From Stenotrophomonas maltophilia (GTDB lineage: Bacteria; Pseudomonadota; Gammaproteobacteria; Xanthomonadales; Xanthomonadaceae), in the NCBI RefSeq assembly GCF_900186865.1, contig NZ_LT906480.1, positions 2,932,001 to 2,996,000 on the forward strand: DNA of 64,000 nucleotides, written 5' to 3'. Positions within the stretch are counted from its first letter, which is position 1, and the number at the start of each line of letters is the position of its first letter. Under the pieces are notes generated by a model. It saw only the letters and a list, made by a program, of their open reading frames with translations, did no database searches and was not told the DNA's origin. Made by a program: the position numbers and the translations under genes. This document shows positions 8,360-17,371 of this stretch, piece by piece.

Positions 8360-10723
8360 TCAGCTGGAGCACCACTCGCATTCGCTGATGTCGATGTCGT
8401 TGGAGCGCACGTAGTAGGTGGTCTTCAGGCCCTCGCGCCAGGCGCTCAGGTGCAGCTCCAGCAGCGTGCTCGCGCGGATGGTGCTGGGCACGTACAGGTT
8501 GAAGCTGATCGACTGGTCGACATGGCGCTGGCGGCGCGCGTTCTGGCGCACGCTGGCGAACTGGTCGACCTTGTAGGCGCCCTTCTCGTAGTACGGCCAG
8601 GTTTCCAGCGACAGGCCCGGTGCGGCCACCGGCCGCCGGAAGTCCTTCTTTTCCTCGTAGTAGAACGCGCTGTAGATCGGGTCGATGGAGGCCGTGGAGC
8701 CTGCAATCTGCGCGGTGCTCATGTTCGGCGCGACGGCCAGCAACCAGCCGTTGCGCAGGCCGTGCGTGGCCACTTCGCGGGCCAGGCTGTCCCACGCGGC
8801 GCCACTGTAGTCGCGGTCGCGGAAGTAACGCCCGTTGTGCCAGTCACTGCCAGCGAACATCAGGTAGCTGCCCTTCTCCTTCGCCAGCTGCGCGCTGGCC
8901 TGGATGGTCAGGAAGTTGATGCGTTCGTAGAGGCGGTCGGCCAATTCTTCGGCATCCGGTGATTCCCACTGGATTGCCTGCTGCGCCAGCAGGTGGTGCC
9001 AACCGAACGTGCCCAGGCCGATGGCGCGGTACTTGCGGTTGGTGATCGTGGCCTGCGGCACCGGCAGCGCATTGAGATCGATCACGTTGTCGAGCATGCG
9101 CACCTGGATCGGGATCAGGCGCTCCAGCACGTCGGTGGCCAGCAGGTCATCCGGCGCACTGATCGCCCGGCCGAGGTTGATCGAGGACAGGTTGCAGACC
9201 ACGAAGTCACCGGCGCGGCGTGTGGTGACGATCTGGTCGCCGCTGACGATCTCCTGGATCATCCGCGTCGGGCTCATGTTCTGCAGGATCTCGGTGCACA
9301 GGTTGCTGGAATAGATCATGCCCGCGTGCTTGTTCGGGTTCCGGCGATTGACCTCGTCGCGGTAGAACAGGAACGGGTTGCCGGTTTCCAGCTGGCTGAG
9401 CATGATCCGCTTGAACAGATCGATGGCCTTCACCGTGCGGCGGCTGATGCGCTCATCGGCCACCAGTTCGGCGTAGCGGTCGCGGAAGCTGCCTGAGCCG
9501 CGCTTCTCGTCGTAGAAGTCCTGCAGGTACCAGCCCTTGGCCTGCTTCACCTCGTGCGGGTCGAACAGGTACCAGTCGGCGCGGCGCTCCACCGCTTCCA
9601 TGAACAGGTCGGGCACGCACACCGAGGTGAACACATCGTGCGCGCGCAGGCGCTGGTCGCCGTTGTTGAGGCGCAGGTCCATGAAGGCTTCGATATCGCG
9701 GTGCCAGATGTCCAGGTAAACCGCCACCGCGCCCTTGCGCTGGCCAAGCTGATCAACCGACACCGCGGTGTTGTTGAGCTGCTTGATCCACGGCACGACG
9801 CCGCCGGACGAATTGGCCACGCCACGGATCGGTGCGCCGCTGCTGCGCACATAGCCCAGGTAGGCGCCAACGCCGCCGCCATGCTTGGACACGCGGGCGA
9901 TATCGGTGTTGGAGTCATAGATGCCCTGCAGGCTGTCGTCCACCGTGTCGATGAAGCAGCTGGACAGTTGCCCCCCCACCTTGCCGGCCCTGGCCAGGGT
10001 CGGTGTGGCCACGGTCATGTACAGGTTGGACAGCGCCCAGTACGCCTCGCCGACCAGCTGCATGCGCCGCTCACGCGGCTTTTCCTCCTGCATCAGGTAC
10101 AGCGCGATGGTCAGCCAACGCTCCTGTGGCAGCTCGTAGACCTCGCGGCTGCGGTCGCTGGCCAGATAGCGCGTGGCCAGCAGGTACAGGCCGTTGTAGG
10201 CGAACAGGCGGTCGCGTTCCGGATCGATCATCTCGCCGGCCTGCTGCAGCTCTTCCTTCGAATAGCAGCGCAGGATGTCATTGCTGTAGATGCCGCGGTC
10301 AGCCAGGCTTTCCTGCAGACCCACGTAGGAGCCGTACTTCAGGCCGACGTCATAGAAGCGGTTGCGGCTGGCGCGCTTGTACAGGCGGCGCAGGTAGATG
10401 CGCGCGGCAAACTGTTCCCACTCGGGTGCAACCAGGTCCACCCGCGACTCGGCCTCGCGGATCAGCAGATCGACCAGGTCATCGGCGCTGATGCTCGGTT
10501 TGCGTTCGACCATCGACTGCACTACACGGCGATAGTCGCTCACGTCCAGCTGCGGGAACTCGGCATGCACGGCGTCGATGCTGCGCTGCAGGCGCTCGGC
10601 CTCGAACGGCAGGCGACGGTTGCCGGCCTCCTTGGTGATCCAGGTCGGCACGCGCTCGCCACCGGCGCGCAAGGCGTCGCCAGCGCCGGCCAGATCGGCC
10701 ACGCGGAAGGTACTGTCGGTCAT
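8360..10723 (-). CDS. nrdA: Ribonucleoside-diphosphate reductase alpha subunit (class I)
   Basis: 787 residues from the ATG at 10723 (MTDSTFRVAD). An upstream in-frame extension has no protein-like character. An ATP-cone-like allosteric domain covers about residues 25-100. The catalytic barrel has SSCFID (first active-site cysteine) and NLCTEI (thiyl-radical cysteine with the adjacent Asn and Glu). The tail ends in CEWCSS, so Cys782/Cys785 form the shuttle pair. It reduces ribonucleoside diphosphates together with NrdB. Transcription probably starts near 10988 from the promoter with NrdR-like boxes, giving a leader of about 265 nt. Confidence 0.95.
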   Translation of the reverse strand: MTDSTFRVADLAGAGDALRAGGERVPTWITKEAGNRRLPFEAERLQRSIDAVHAEFPQLDVSDYRRVVQSMVERKPSISADDLVDLLIREAESRVDLVAPEWEQFAARIYLRRLYKRASRNRFYDVGLKYGSYVGLQESLADRGIYSNDILRCYSKEELQQAGEMIDPERDRLFAYNGLYLLATRYLASDRSREVYELPQERWLTIALYLMQEEKPRERRMQLVGEAYWALSNLYMTVATPTLARAGKVGGQLSSCFIDTVDDSLQGIYDSNTDIARVSKHGGGVGAYLGYVRSSGAPIRGVANSSGGVVPWIKQLNNTAVSVDQLGQRKGAVAVYLDIWHRDIEAFMDLRLNNGDQRLRAHDVFTSVCVPDLFMEAVERRADWYLFDPHEVKQAKGWYLQDFYDEKRGSGSFRDRYAELVADERISRRTVKAIDLFKRIMLSQLETGNPFLFYRDEVNRRNPNKHAGMIYSSNLCTEILQNMSPTRMIQEIVSGDQIVTTRRAGDFVVCNLSSINLGRAISAPDDLLATDVLERLIPIQVRMLDNVIDLNALPVPQATITNRKYRAIGLGTFGWHHLLAQQAIQWESPDAEELADRLYERINFLTIQASAQLAKEKGSYLMFAGSDWHNGRYFRDRDYSGAAWDSLAREVATHGLRNGWLLAVAPNMSTAQIAGSTASIDPIYSAFYYEEKKDFRRPVAAPGLSLETWPYYEKGAYKVDQFASVRQNARRQRHVDQSISFNLYVPSTIRASTLLELHLSAWREGLKTTYYVRSNDIDISECEWCSS

Positions 10724-10991
10724 GGTGGTGAAACTCCAGGCTCGCACGCGCGTTGGCGGTCGATGCCATGGCGGCCCTGAACGCGATACCGGCGCACGGG
10801 GCGAACGGGTGGATTGCCAGGGCACGGGAACGTAGGTCGTCGGCATCTGCCTGCGCCTGCGGCCGGTATCCGGGCCGTGGGGGCGACCTGCGTCCGCACG
10901 ATGGCGGCCGCGTCGACACGGCAAGCCTTCAGGGGCGGGCCGCGGGACGTTTGCTGCATGTCCGGCGGCGGCGGCTGACCGGGAGTGACGG
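10724..10991 (-). other. Long untranslated leader of the nrd operon
   Basis: About 265 bases between the predicted promoter and the nrdA ATG. It is very GC-rich and has no clear gene or riboswitch signature that I can recognise. The divergent gene starts at 11155. Confidence 0.4.
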
Positions 10992-11039
10992 CCACAACAT
11001 AGTGGGGATATCCGAACTCGTCAACACAAGATGCGGTAA
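10992..11039 (-). promoter_or_regulatory. nrd promoter with two NrdR-like boxes
   Basis: On the minus strand, TTGACG (11019-11024) and TATGTT (10996-11001) are separated by exactly 17 bp. Two sequences resembling the NrdR box (consensus ACACWATATATWGTGT) overlap them: 10992-11007 (CCCCACTATGTTGTGG, about 12 of 16) and 11024-11039 (about 10 of 16). They start 32 bp apart, three helical turns, the usual layout for NrdR repression. Confidence 0.6.
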
Positions 11040-11154
11040 TCAGAACATGACGCGACGATCAGTCGCAGGATGCCGTGTTGCACCTGCGGCGCCTTGTCGA
11101 CAGCGCCTGCGTCCCCAGTTCGGTACAACATCAACTTTCCCCGGATCACCGCCC

Positions 11155-12132
11155 ATGCGCGCTGCCCAGTACCCCTCCTTCGGCGACCCAACCGACGTCC
11201 TTGCCATTGCCGATGCGCCGCTGCCTGAGCCCGGCCCCGGCGAGGTGCGCATCCGCACCGTGCTGGCCTCGATCCACAACCACGACCTGCTGACCGTGCG
11301 TGGCCTCTACGGCTACAAGCCGACGCTGCCGGCGATCGGTGGCAGTGAAGCATTGGGCGTGGTCGATGCACTCGGCGACGGCGTCGACGGCCTGCAGATC
11401 GGCCAGCGGGTTGCCGCCGCCTCGGTACACGGAACCTGGGCCGAGGCGTTCGTTGCACCGGCACGCATGGTGATTCCGATGCCGGAGGCGATCCCCGACG
11501 AAATGGCCGCACAGCTGATCGCCATGCCGCTGAGCGCGCTGATGCTGCTGGAGTTCCTGCACGTCGAGGCGGGCCAGTGGATCGTGCAGAACACCGCCAA
11601 CGGCGCGGTGGGCAAGTCGCTGGCGATGCTGGCGCGGGCGCGTGGCGTGCATGTGGCCAACCTGGTGCGCAATGCCGAGGCAGTCGCGCAGTTGCAGGCG
11701 CTGGGCATCGATCATGTATTCGACACCTCGCTGGACGGCTGGAAGGATCGCGTGCGTGAGGCGACCGGCGAAGCACAGGCTGCGGCCGCGGTGGATTCCA
11801 TCGGCGGCGACGCCAGCGGTGACCTGGTCGACCTGCTCGGCCACCACGGCACCCTGGTGTCGTTCGGAGTGATGAGCGGCGAACCGATGCGCATTCCCGC
11901 CGGCGGCCTGATCTACAAGGAAGCCACGGTGAAGGGTTTCTGGGGCAGCAAGGTCAGCCAGGCGATGGCGGTCGAGGACAAGCGCCGGCTGGTTGGCGAA
12001 CTGCTGAAGCGTGCGGCGAGCGGCGAACTGACCCTGCCGGTGGAGCAGATCTTCGCACTGGACGACATCGCCCAGGCAGCGAAGGCTGGCGCCGGTTCGG
12101 GCCGTAACGGCAAGGTGTTGCTGCGGCCTTGA
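11155..12132 (+). CDS. Zinc-type/quinone-type medium-chain oxidoreductase (MDR family)
   Basis: 325 residues. N-terminal GroES-like domain (about 1-125), then a Rossmann domain with NTANGAVGKSLAMLARARG near residue 145 binding NAD(P)H. The structural-zinc cysteine cluster is absent. The pattern is that of quinone oxidoreductases and 2-enoyl thioester reductases, which reduce C=C bonds. The substrate is unknown. It stands alone, divergent from nrdA. The ATG at 11155 is chosen because the MDR fold begins there. Confidence 0.85.
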   Translation: MRAAQYPSFGDPTDVLAIADAPLPEPGPGEVRIRTVLASIHNHDLLTVRGLYGYKPTLPAIGGSEALGVVDALGDGVDGLQIGQRVAAASVHGTWAEAFVAPARMVIPMPEAIPDEMAAQLIAMPLSALMLLEFLHVEAGQWIVQNTANGAVGKSLAMLARARGVHVANLVRNAEAVAQLQALGIDHVFDTSLDGWKDRVREATGEAQAAAAVDSIGGDASGDLVDLLGHHGTLVSFGVMSGEPMRIPAGGLIYKEATVKGFWGSKVSQAMAVEDKRRLVGELLKRAASGELTLPVEQIFALDDIAQAAKAGAGSGRNGKVLLRP

Positions 12133-12464
12133 TGCCTCAGCGGATGGCGCTGCCCCGGTAATGGCGCTGTCCCGGTATGGCGCTGTCCCGGTAGAGTCGA
12201 CTGTCAGTCGACTCTCGCGCGTAGCGCGGGGGGATGAGGCTTCTTTCCACAGGGAAAGGGCTGTGACCCTGCAGGGTGTGCGGACCAACAGTCCGCACCC
12301 ACCAAAGATCGGTGCCGCACCCACCGAGTGGGTCTGCTCCAACGGAGGCACCGACTTTCGTTAAGAACCTGTGATGTATAACTGAATGCGCTTTCGTCAT
12401 TGGAAGGCGCACGTGCCTGCGTGCGGTACTGACGGCTCCTCCCCCGTTCGGCGTTGTCGCTTCC
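12133..12464. repeat. Intergenic repeat cluster
   Basis: Three tandem copies of a 16-17 bp unit ATGGCGCTGTCCCGGTA (12144-12193) run into a SMAG-like palindrome GTAGAGTCGACTGTCAGTCG and on to 12214. A second stem GTGCGGAC-caaca-GTCCGCAC follows at 12278-12298, with smaller stems to about 12350. No gene is seen; the promoter of the next TonB receptor should lie after 12360. Confidence 0.75.
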
Positions 12465-15092
12465 ATGTACCGCACCACCCTGAACCTGCTTGCCGGCGCG
12501 ATTGCGTTGGGCCTCACCGCCGGCGCTGCCGGCGCCACTGAATCCGCCGACACCGGCAAGGACAGCACCACGCTCGGCGCCGTACTGGTGACCGGCTCCA
12601 ACATCAAGCGCAGCGATACCGCCGGGCCGAATCCGGTGCAGATCGTCAGCCGCGAACAGATCGAGCAGACCGGCCGCTCCACCCTCACCGACGTGCTGCG
12701 CAACCTGTCGGCCAATGCCGGCAACAGCTTCGACGAGCAGTACACCGGCAGTTTCGCCGCCGGCTCGGCCTCGATCGGCCTGCGTGGCCTGTCGCCGAAG
12801 AACACGCTGGTGCTGGTCAACGGCTATCGTGTGTCCAACTTCGGCTTCGCGCTCAACACGCAGGACACTTTCGTCGACCTCAACGCGCTGCCGATCAGCG
12901 CAGTGGAACGCATCGAAGTGCTGAAGGATGGCGCCTCGGCGGTGTACGGTTCCGATGCCATCGCCGGCGTCATCAACATCATCCTGCGCAAGAACTTCCA
13001 GGGCGTGGAAGTCGGCGGCGGCTTCGGTACCGCCACCCAGGGCGGCCTGAACGAGCGCAAGGCCAACCTGCTGGCTGGCTTCGGTGACCTCGAACAGCAG
13101 GGCTGGAACGTGCTGTTCGGGCTGGACCTGCTCAAGCGTGATCGCCTCGACGCCGACCAGCGTGCCTACACCCGCAGCGGCGATTTCCGCGACAAGCCCG
13201 GCGGTCGCCTGGCCGGTTGGTCCACCGCCGGTGGCAACTGGCTATCCAACCCGCGCGCACCGCAACCGTTCGCCAACTGCCCGGATGGCAGCCAGCTGCG
13301 CCCGTACAGCGATTTCGGCAGCACCCTGCCCGGCCAGGCCTGCGCCTTCAACGCGCAGCCGTTCAAGACCCTGCAGCCCGGCGCCGAGCGCCTGCAGGCG
13401 TCGTTGAGCGCGACCTACCGCTTCAACGACAGCGTCGAGGCGTTCGCCGATGTGCTGTACAGCCACAACAAGGCCGACCAGATCTTCAGCGCGCCGCTGA
13501 CCGTCGGCCCGGGCCTGCGCGCGTACAACCCGGCCACCGGCACCCTGATCGACGTGCCGGCGGTGCTGCCGGTCGGCCACCCGAACAACCCGGGCAGCGC
13601 GCCGCTGCCGTTCGAGTACACCTTCTTCGATCTCGGCCCGCGCCTGAAGGACAACACGCAGGTGTTCTACCGTGCGCTGGCCGGCGTGCGCGGCAGCGGC
13701 GAGCGATGGGACTGGGAAGTGGCGGCGCTGACCTCGCAGAGCGCGCAGCGCGAATACGTCGACAACTTCGTCAACCGCTATGCGTTCGAACAGATCCTGC
13801 GCGATGGCAGCTACAACTTCCTCAACCCGTCCAGCACGCCGGCGGCGCTGGATGCACTGCGCCTGCAGACCAAGCGTCCGGGCTGGTACAAGCTGCATTC
13901 GTTGAACGTGAAGGCCTCGACCTCGCTGTGGGAGCTGCCGGCCGGCGCGGTCGGCTTCGCCTGGGGTGCCGAGTTCCGCAAGGAATCACTGGACGCGCGC
14001 ACCAGTGCGCAGGTGCTGTCGGGCACCGAACTGCGCCCGGCCATCAACGTGGTCAACGGCGAGCGCCAGGTCAGCGCCGCCTACGCCGAACTGAGCGTGC
14101 CGCTGCACCGCACGCTGGAGCTGCAGGTGGCCGGTCGTGGCGACCACTATGACGACTTCGGCAACGCGTTCTCGCCGAAGGTGGCGCTGCGCTGGCAGCC
14201 GCTGGACAGCCTGCTGCTGCGTGGTTCGTTCTCGCGTGGCTTCCGTGCACCGTCGCTGCCGGAGATCGCGCCGGGCCAGACCGTCAGCTATGGCTCGGTG
14301 ATCGATCCGCTGGATCCGCTGCAGCCCGGTGGCAGCCGTGGCGTCACCAACATCCGCACCGGCAATCCGGACCTGAAGGCCGAACGCTCGCGCAACTTCA
14401 ACGTGGGCGCGGTGTGGTCGCCCGATGGCGATACCAGCATCGGCCTGGACTGGTACCGCATCGAACAGGACAACCTGGTCAAGCCGGACAGCGCGCAGTT
14501 CATCGTCGACAACCCGACGCTGTTCCCCGGCCGCGTGCAGCGTGATGCACAGGGGCGCATCCAGTTCATCACCAACCAGTATGCCAACCAGGGCGAACTG
14601 ACCACCTCGGGGCTGGATCTGGAAGCCAACCGCACCTTCCGCACCGAAGGCTGGGGCAACTTCACCGTGGCCGGCAGCTGGACCCATCTGCTCAGCTTCA
14701 AGCAGCCGCTGGTGGCCGGTCAGGCACCGTATGAAGGGGCCGGCAACAACCGCCACGGCGCACTGCCGCGCACCCGCGGCACCACGTCGCTGAACTGGGC
14801 AGTGGGCGACTGGAGCAGCACGCTGAGCCTGCAGTACGTGAGCGGCTATGACCAGCGTGTGGCGACGGCCACCAGCAACCCGGGCCTGCGCGACCGCATC
14901 AAGCCGTATCACCAGCTGGACCTGTACGTGGCGTACGAAGGGATTCCCAACACCACGCTGTCGCTGTCGGTGCTGAACCTGACCGACAAGGACCCGCCGT
15001 TCGACCCGGCCGGTGGCTGCAATGGTTTCGACATCAGCCAGTACAACCTGCGCGGGCAGTTCATTTCGCTGGGGGCGCGCTACCGGTTCTGA
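12465..15092 (+). CDS. TonB-dependent receptor
   Basis: 875 residues. Signal peptide 1-24 (GAAGA), TonB box region with VLVTGSNIKRSD, plug with LRGLSPKNTLVLVNGYRV and VERIEVLKDGASAVYGSDAIAGVINI (about 40-190), and a barrel ending in ARYRF. This is the large xanthomonad oligosaccharide/peptide receptor type (VTGSNIKR-type plug) rather than a classic siderophore receptor. No substrate genes accompany it, so the ligand is unknown. No Fur box was seen upstream. Confidence 0.88.
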   Translation: MYRTTLNLLAGAIALGLTAGAAGATESADTGKDSTTLGAVLVTGSNIKRSDTAGPNPVQIVSREQIEQTGRSTLTDVLRNLSANAGNSFDEQYTGSFAAGSASIGLRGLSPKNTLVLVNGYRVSNFGFALNTQDTFVDLNALPISAVERIEVLKDGASAVYGSDAIAGVINIILRKNFQGVEVGGGFGTATQGGLNERKANLLAGFGDLEQQGWNVLFGLDLLKRDRLDADQRAYTRSGDFRDKPGGRLAGWSTAGGNWLSNPRAPQPFANCPDGSQLRPYSDFGSTLPGQACAFNAQPFKTLQPGAERLQASLSATYRFNDSVEAFADVLYSHNKADQIFSAPLTVGPGLRAYNPATGTLIDVPAVLPVGHPNNPGSAPLPFEYTFFDLGPRLKDNTQVFYRALAGVRGSGERWDWEVAALTSQSAQREYVDNFVNRYAFEQILRDGSYNFLNPSSTPAALDALRLQTKRPGWYKLHSLNVKASTSLWELPAGAVGFAWGAEFRKESLDARTSAQVLSGTELRPAINVVNGERQVSAAYAELSVPLHRTLELQVAGRGDHYDDFGNAFSPKVALRWQPLDSLLLRGSFSRGFRAPSLPEIAPGQTVSYGSVIDPLDPLQPGGSRGVTNIRTGNPDLKAERSRNFNVGAVWSPDGDTSIGLDWYRIEQDNLVKPDSAQFIVDNPTLFPGRVQRDAQGRIQFITNQYANQGELTTSGLDLEANRTFRTEGWGNFTVAGSWTHLLSFKQPLVAGQAPYEGAGNNRHGALPRTRGTTSLNWAVGDWSSTLSLQYVSGYDQRVATATSNPGLRDRIKPYHQLDLYVAYEGIPNTTLSLSVLNLTDKDPPFDPAGGCNGFDISQYNLRGQFISLGARYRF

Positions 15093-15098
15093 TGCGCC

Positions 15099-15128
15099 AA
15101 CGGGGCGGCGGTGATGGGCCGCCCCGTT
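15099..15128 (+). terminator. Intrinsic terminator after TonB receptor
   Basis: AACGGGGCGGC (15099-15109) pairs with GCCGCCCCGTT (15118-15128) 7 bp after the stop codon. It lies in a convergent gap, so it may serve both genes. Confidence 0.7.
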
Positions 15129-15131
15129 CGC

Positions 15132-15156
15132 GTTGCCGGCCAGCGGCCGGCACTAC
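15132..15156 (-). repeat. SMAG element
   Basis: GTTGCCGGCC-ag-CGGCCGGCACTAC, identical to the copies between nrdA and nrdB. It abuts the betT stop codon. Confidence 0.9.
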
Positions 15157-15158
15157 CA

Positions 15159-17138
15159 TCACCGGCTCAGGTGCAGGAACTGCAGGTGCCGTTCGTACTG
15201 GCTGATGATGTCGTTGATGATCTGCTTGCGGCTGTAGCCCACCAGGTCGTAGTCCTGGCTGCCTTCGAACAAGTGCACCTCGGCGCGGTAGTAGCGCTGG
15301 TTGCGCAGCTGCTGGGCCGCGAACGACGGGGTCAGGTAGCCACTCAGGATCACCCGGTACAGGAAGTCCTGCTGCTCGCCGTGATTGACCGTCAGCTCCA
15401 TGTCGCCGGCCTCGAAGCGCGTGGCCACATCCCAGCCCTGCCCGCGCAGCTGTTCGGCCACCGCTTCCATCGCTGGCTTCACCGTGTCGTCCATGAAGCG
15501 GTAGACCTGGTCGCGCACCGGGAAATGCATGGCCTGGCTCAGGCGCTGGCGCCAGCCCTGGTGGTGGCGGTCGTCGCCGATCAGCGGCGAGGGCCGGTAC
15601 TGCAGCGCGCGCTTGCGGTGCGATTCGTCACTGAAGGCGCGGGTCAGCCCCCACATCATCAGCAGCAGCACCGCCGAGAACGGCAGCGACGCCAGCACCA
15701 CCGCAGATTTGAGCGCATCGATGCTCCCAGCCAGCAGCAGCCCGGCGGTCAGTACGGCGATCACCGTGCCCCAGAACACACGCAGCCAACGCGGACCATC
15801 ATCCTCCGGTGCACCGCCATGCGAGGACAGCGTGGACAACACCACCGCCCCCGAGTCGGCCGAGGTCACAAAGAAAATGAAGCTGACCAGCACCGTCACC
15901 GCGATCACCGTGCGGCTCCACGGGTAGCCATCGAGCAGTGCATACAGCACCGTCGGTGGATCATCCACTGCCAGCTGTGCCAGTTGCTGCTGCCCGTGGT
16001 GCAGCACCTGGTCCAGCGCGCTGTTGCCGAATATCGACAGCCACGCCAGGGTGAAGCCCAGCGGAATCAGCAGCACGCCGAACACGAATTCGCGGATGGT
16101 GCGGCCACGCGAGATGCGCGCGATGAACAAGCCGACGAACGGCGCCCAGCCGATCCACCAGGCCCAGTAGAACACCGTCCAGCCACCCAGCCATTCCGGT
16201 CGGCCGCCATAGGCGTACACATCGAAACTCTTGCCGACCACGCTGCCCAGGTAGTCGCCCAGGTTCTGCATCAACGTGCTGAGCAGGTACTGGGTGGGGC
16301 CGGCGCACAGCATGAACAGCACCAGCGCGATCGCCAGCAGCATGTTGATGTTGGCCATCCAGCGCACGCCCTTCTCCACCCCGGACACTGCCACGGCCAC
16401 CGCCGCGCCCATCATGCTGACCACCAGGATGATCTGTACCAGGTTGGAGTGCGGGATGTTGAACAGGTGCGACAGGCCGGCATTGAGGTGCAGCACGCCG
16501 AAGCCCATGTCGGCGCCGATGCCGAACACGGTGGCGACAATGCCCAGCGCATCCACGGTGTAGCCGATCGGGCCGTTGATGCGCTTGCCGATCAGCGGGT
16601 ACAGCGCCGAGCGCAGGGCCAGTGGCAGGTTGTGGCGGTAGGCGAAGTAGGCCATCGCCATCGCCGCCAGCGCAAACACGCCCCAGCCATGCAGGCCCCA
16701 GTGCAGGAACAGCAGCTGCATGGCCTGGCGCGCGCCGGCCTCGCCCGCGGCCGGATCGCCCTGCGGCGGTTGCAGGTAGTGGGTCAGCGGTTCGGAAACG
16801 CAGAAGAAGAACAGGGTGATGCTGATGCCGGCGGCGAACAGCATGCCGGCCCAGGAGAGGTAGCTGAACTCCGGCTCGTCATGATCGGCACCCAGCTTGA
16901 TGCCACCGTACTTGGACAGCGCCACCCCCACCACGAACACCAGGTAGAGGGTCATCGCCAGCAGGTAGTACCAGCCGACATTGAGTGCGGCCCAGTCCTG
17001 CGCCTTGACCAGAAGGCGCCCCGCACCGAGCGGGAACAGGCTGACGAACAGCGCGAACGCCACGACAACGATCGCCGCGAAGGCGAACACAGGCCGAAGG
17101 GTGCGCACCGGGGATTGTTGCGGCTCCAGTACATCCAT
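15159..17138 (-). CDS. betT: BCCT-family choline/betaine transporter
   Basis: 659 residues with about 12 membrane helices. The BCCT signature segment is FYWAWWIGWAPFVGLFIARIS, with many Trp residues of the substrate box. A long C-terminal cytoplasmic domain (about 515-659) matches the BetT type, where it senses osmotic stress. It should import choline or glycine betaine with Na+ or H+ for osmoprotection. No betAB genes are adjacent. Start ATG 17138 has GGAGAA upstream. Confidence 0.88.
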   Translation of the reverse strand: MDVLEPQQSPVRTLRPVFAFAAIVVVAFALFVSLFPLGAGRLLVKAQDWAALNVGWYYLLAMTLYLVFVVGVALSKYGGIKLGADHDEPEFSYLSWAGMLFAAGISITLFFFCVSEPLTHYLQPPQGDPAAGEAGARQAMQLLFLHWGLHGWGVFALAAMAMAYFAYRHNLPLALRSALYPLIGKRINGPIGYTVDALGIVATVFGIGADMGFGVLHLNAGLSHLFNIPHSNLVQIILVVSMMGAAVAVAVSGVEKGVRWMANINMLLAIALVLFMLCAGPTQYLLSTLMQNLGDYLGSVVGKSFDVYAYGGRPEWLGGWTVFYWAWWIGWAPFVGLFIARISRGRTIREFVFGVLLIPLGFTLAWLSIFGNSALDQVLHHGQQQLAQLAVDDPPTVLYALLDGYPWSRTVIAVTVLVSFIFFVTSADSGAVVLSTLSSHGGAPEDDGPRWLRVFWGTVIAVLTAGLLLAGSIDALKSAVVLASLPFSAVLLLMMWGLTRAFSDESHRKRALQYRPSPLIGDDRHHQGWRQRLSQAMHFPVRDQVYRFMDDTVKPAMEAVAEQLRGQGWDVATRFEAGDMELTVNHGEQQDFLYRVILSGYLTPSFAAQQLRNQRYYRAEVHLFEGSQDYDLVGYSRKQIINDIISQYERHLQFLHLSR

Positions 17139-17270
17139 GGGGCGGCGTTCTCCGGTAGATCAAAGGGTTAGCCCACGGATTCTGGCTGAACCGCAGTGGA
17201 CAGAGCATGAAGTTGCGGCCTGCGGTCACAGGCCTGGTCCACCATTCCGTGTTATCACGCGCGCGGATCG

Positions 17271-17328
17271 GGGTCAGATCACATCCGGCGCCCCCGCTCC
17301 ACGGGAGGGACGGATGTGACGTGATCCC
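17271..17328. repeat. Inverted repeat GGGTCAGATC...GTGATCCC
   Basis: The arms 17271-17287 and 17311-17328 pair through TCACATCCG/CGGATGTGA with partial pairing outside. It is the same general design as the repeat at 6368-6406 and lies in the gap between betT and the kinase-like gene. Confidence 0.5.
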
Positions 17329-17371
17329 TTGCAGAGAAACCGGCGGTTTAGGCCCGACCGGCACAGCCGGA

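Noticed and set aside
12191..12214. The GTAGAGTCGACTGTCAGTCGACTC palindrome as an attachment site
   Set aside because: It has the form of a SMAG repeat and no integrase or duplicated core lies nearby.
15111..17171. A 686-codon open frame on the + strand
   Set aside because: It mirrors the betT gene and is rich in His, Gln and Arg, the usual shadow of a GC-rich gene.
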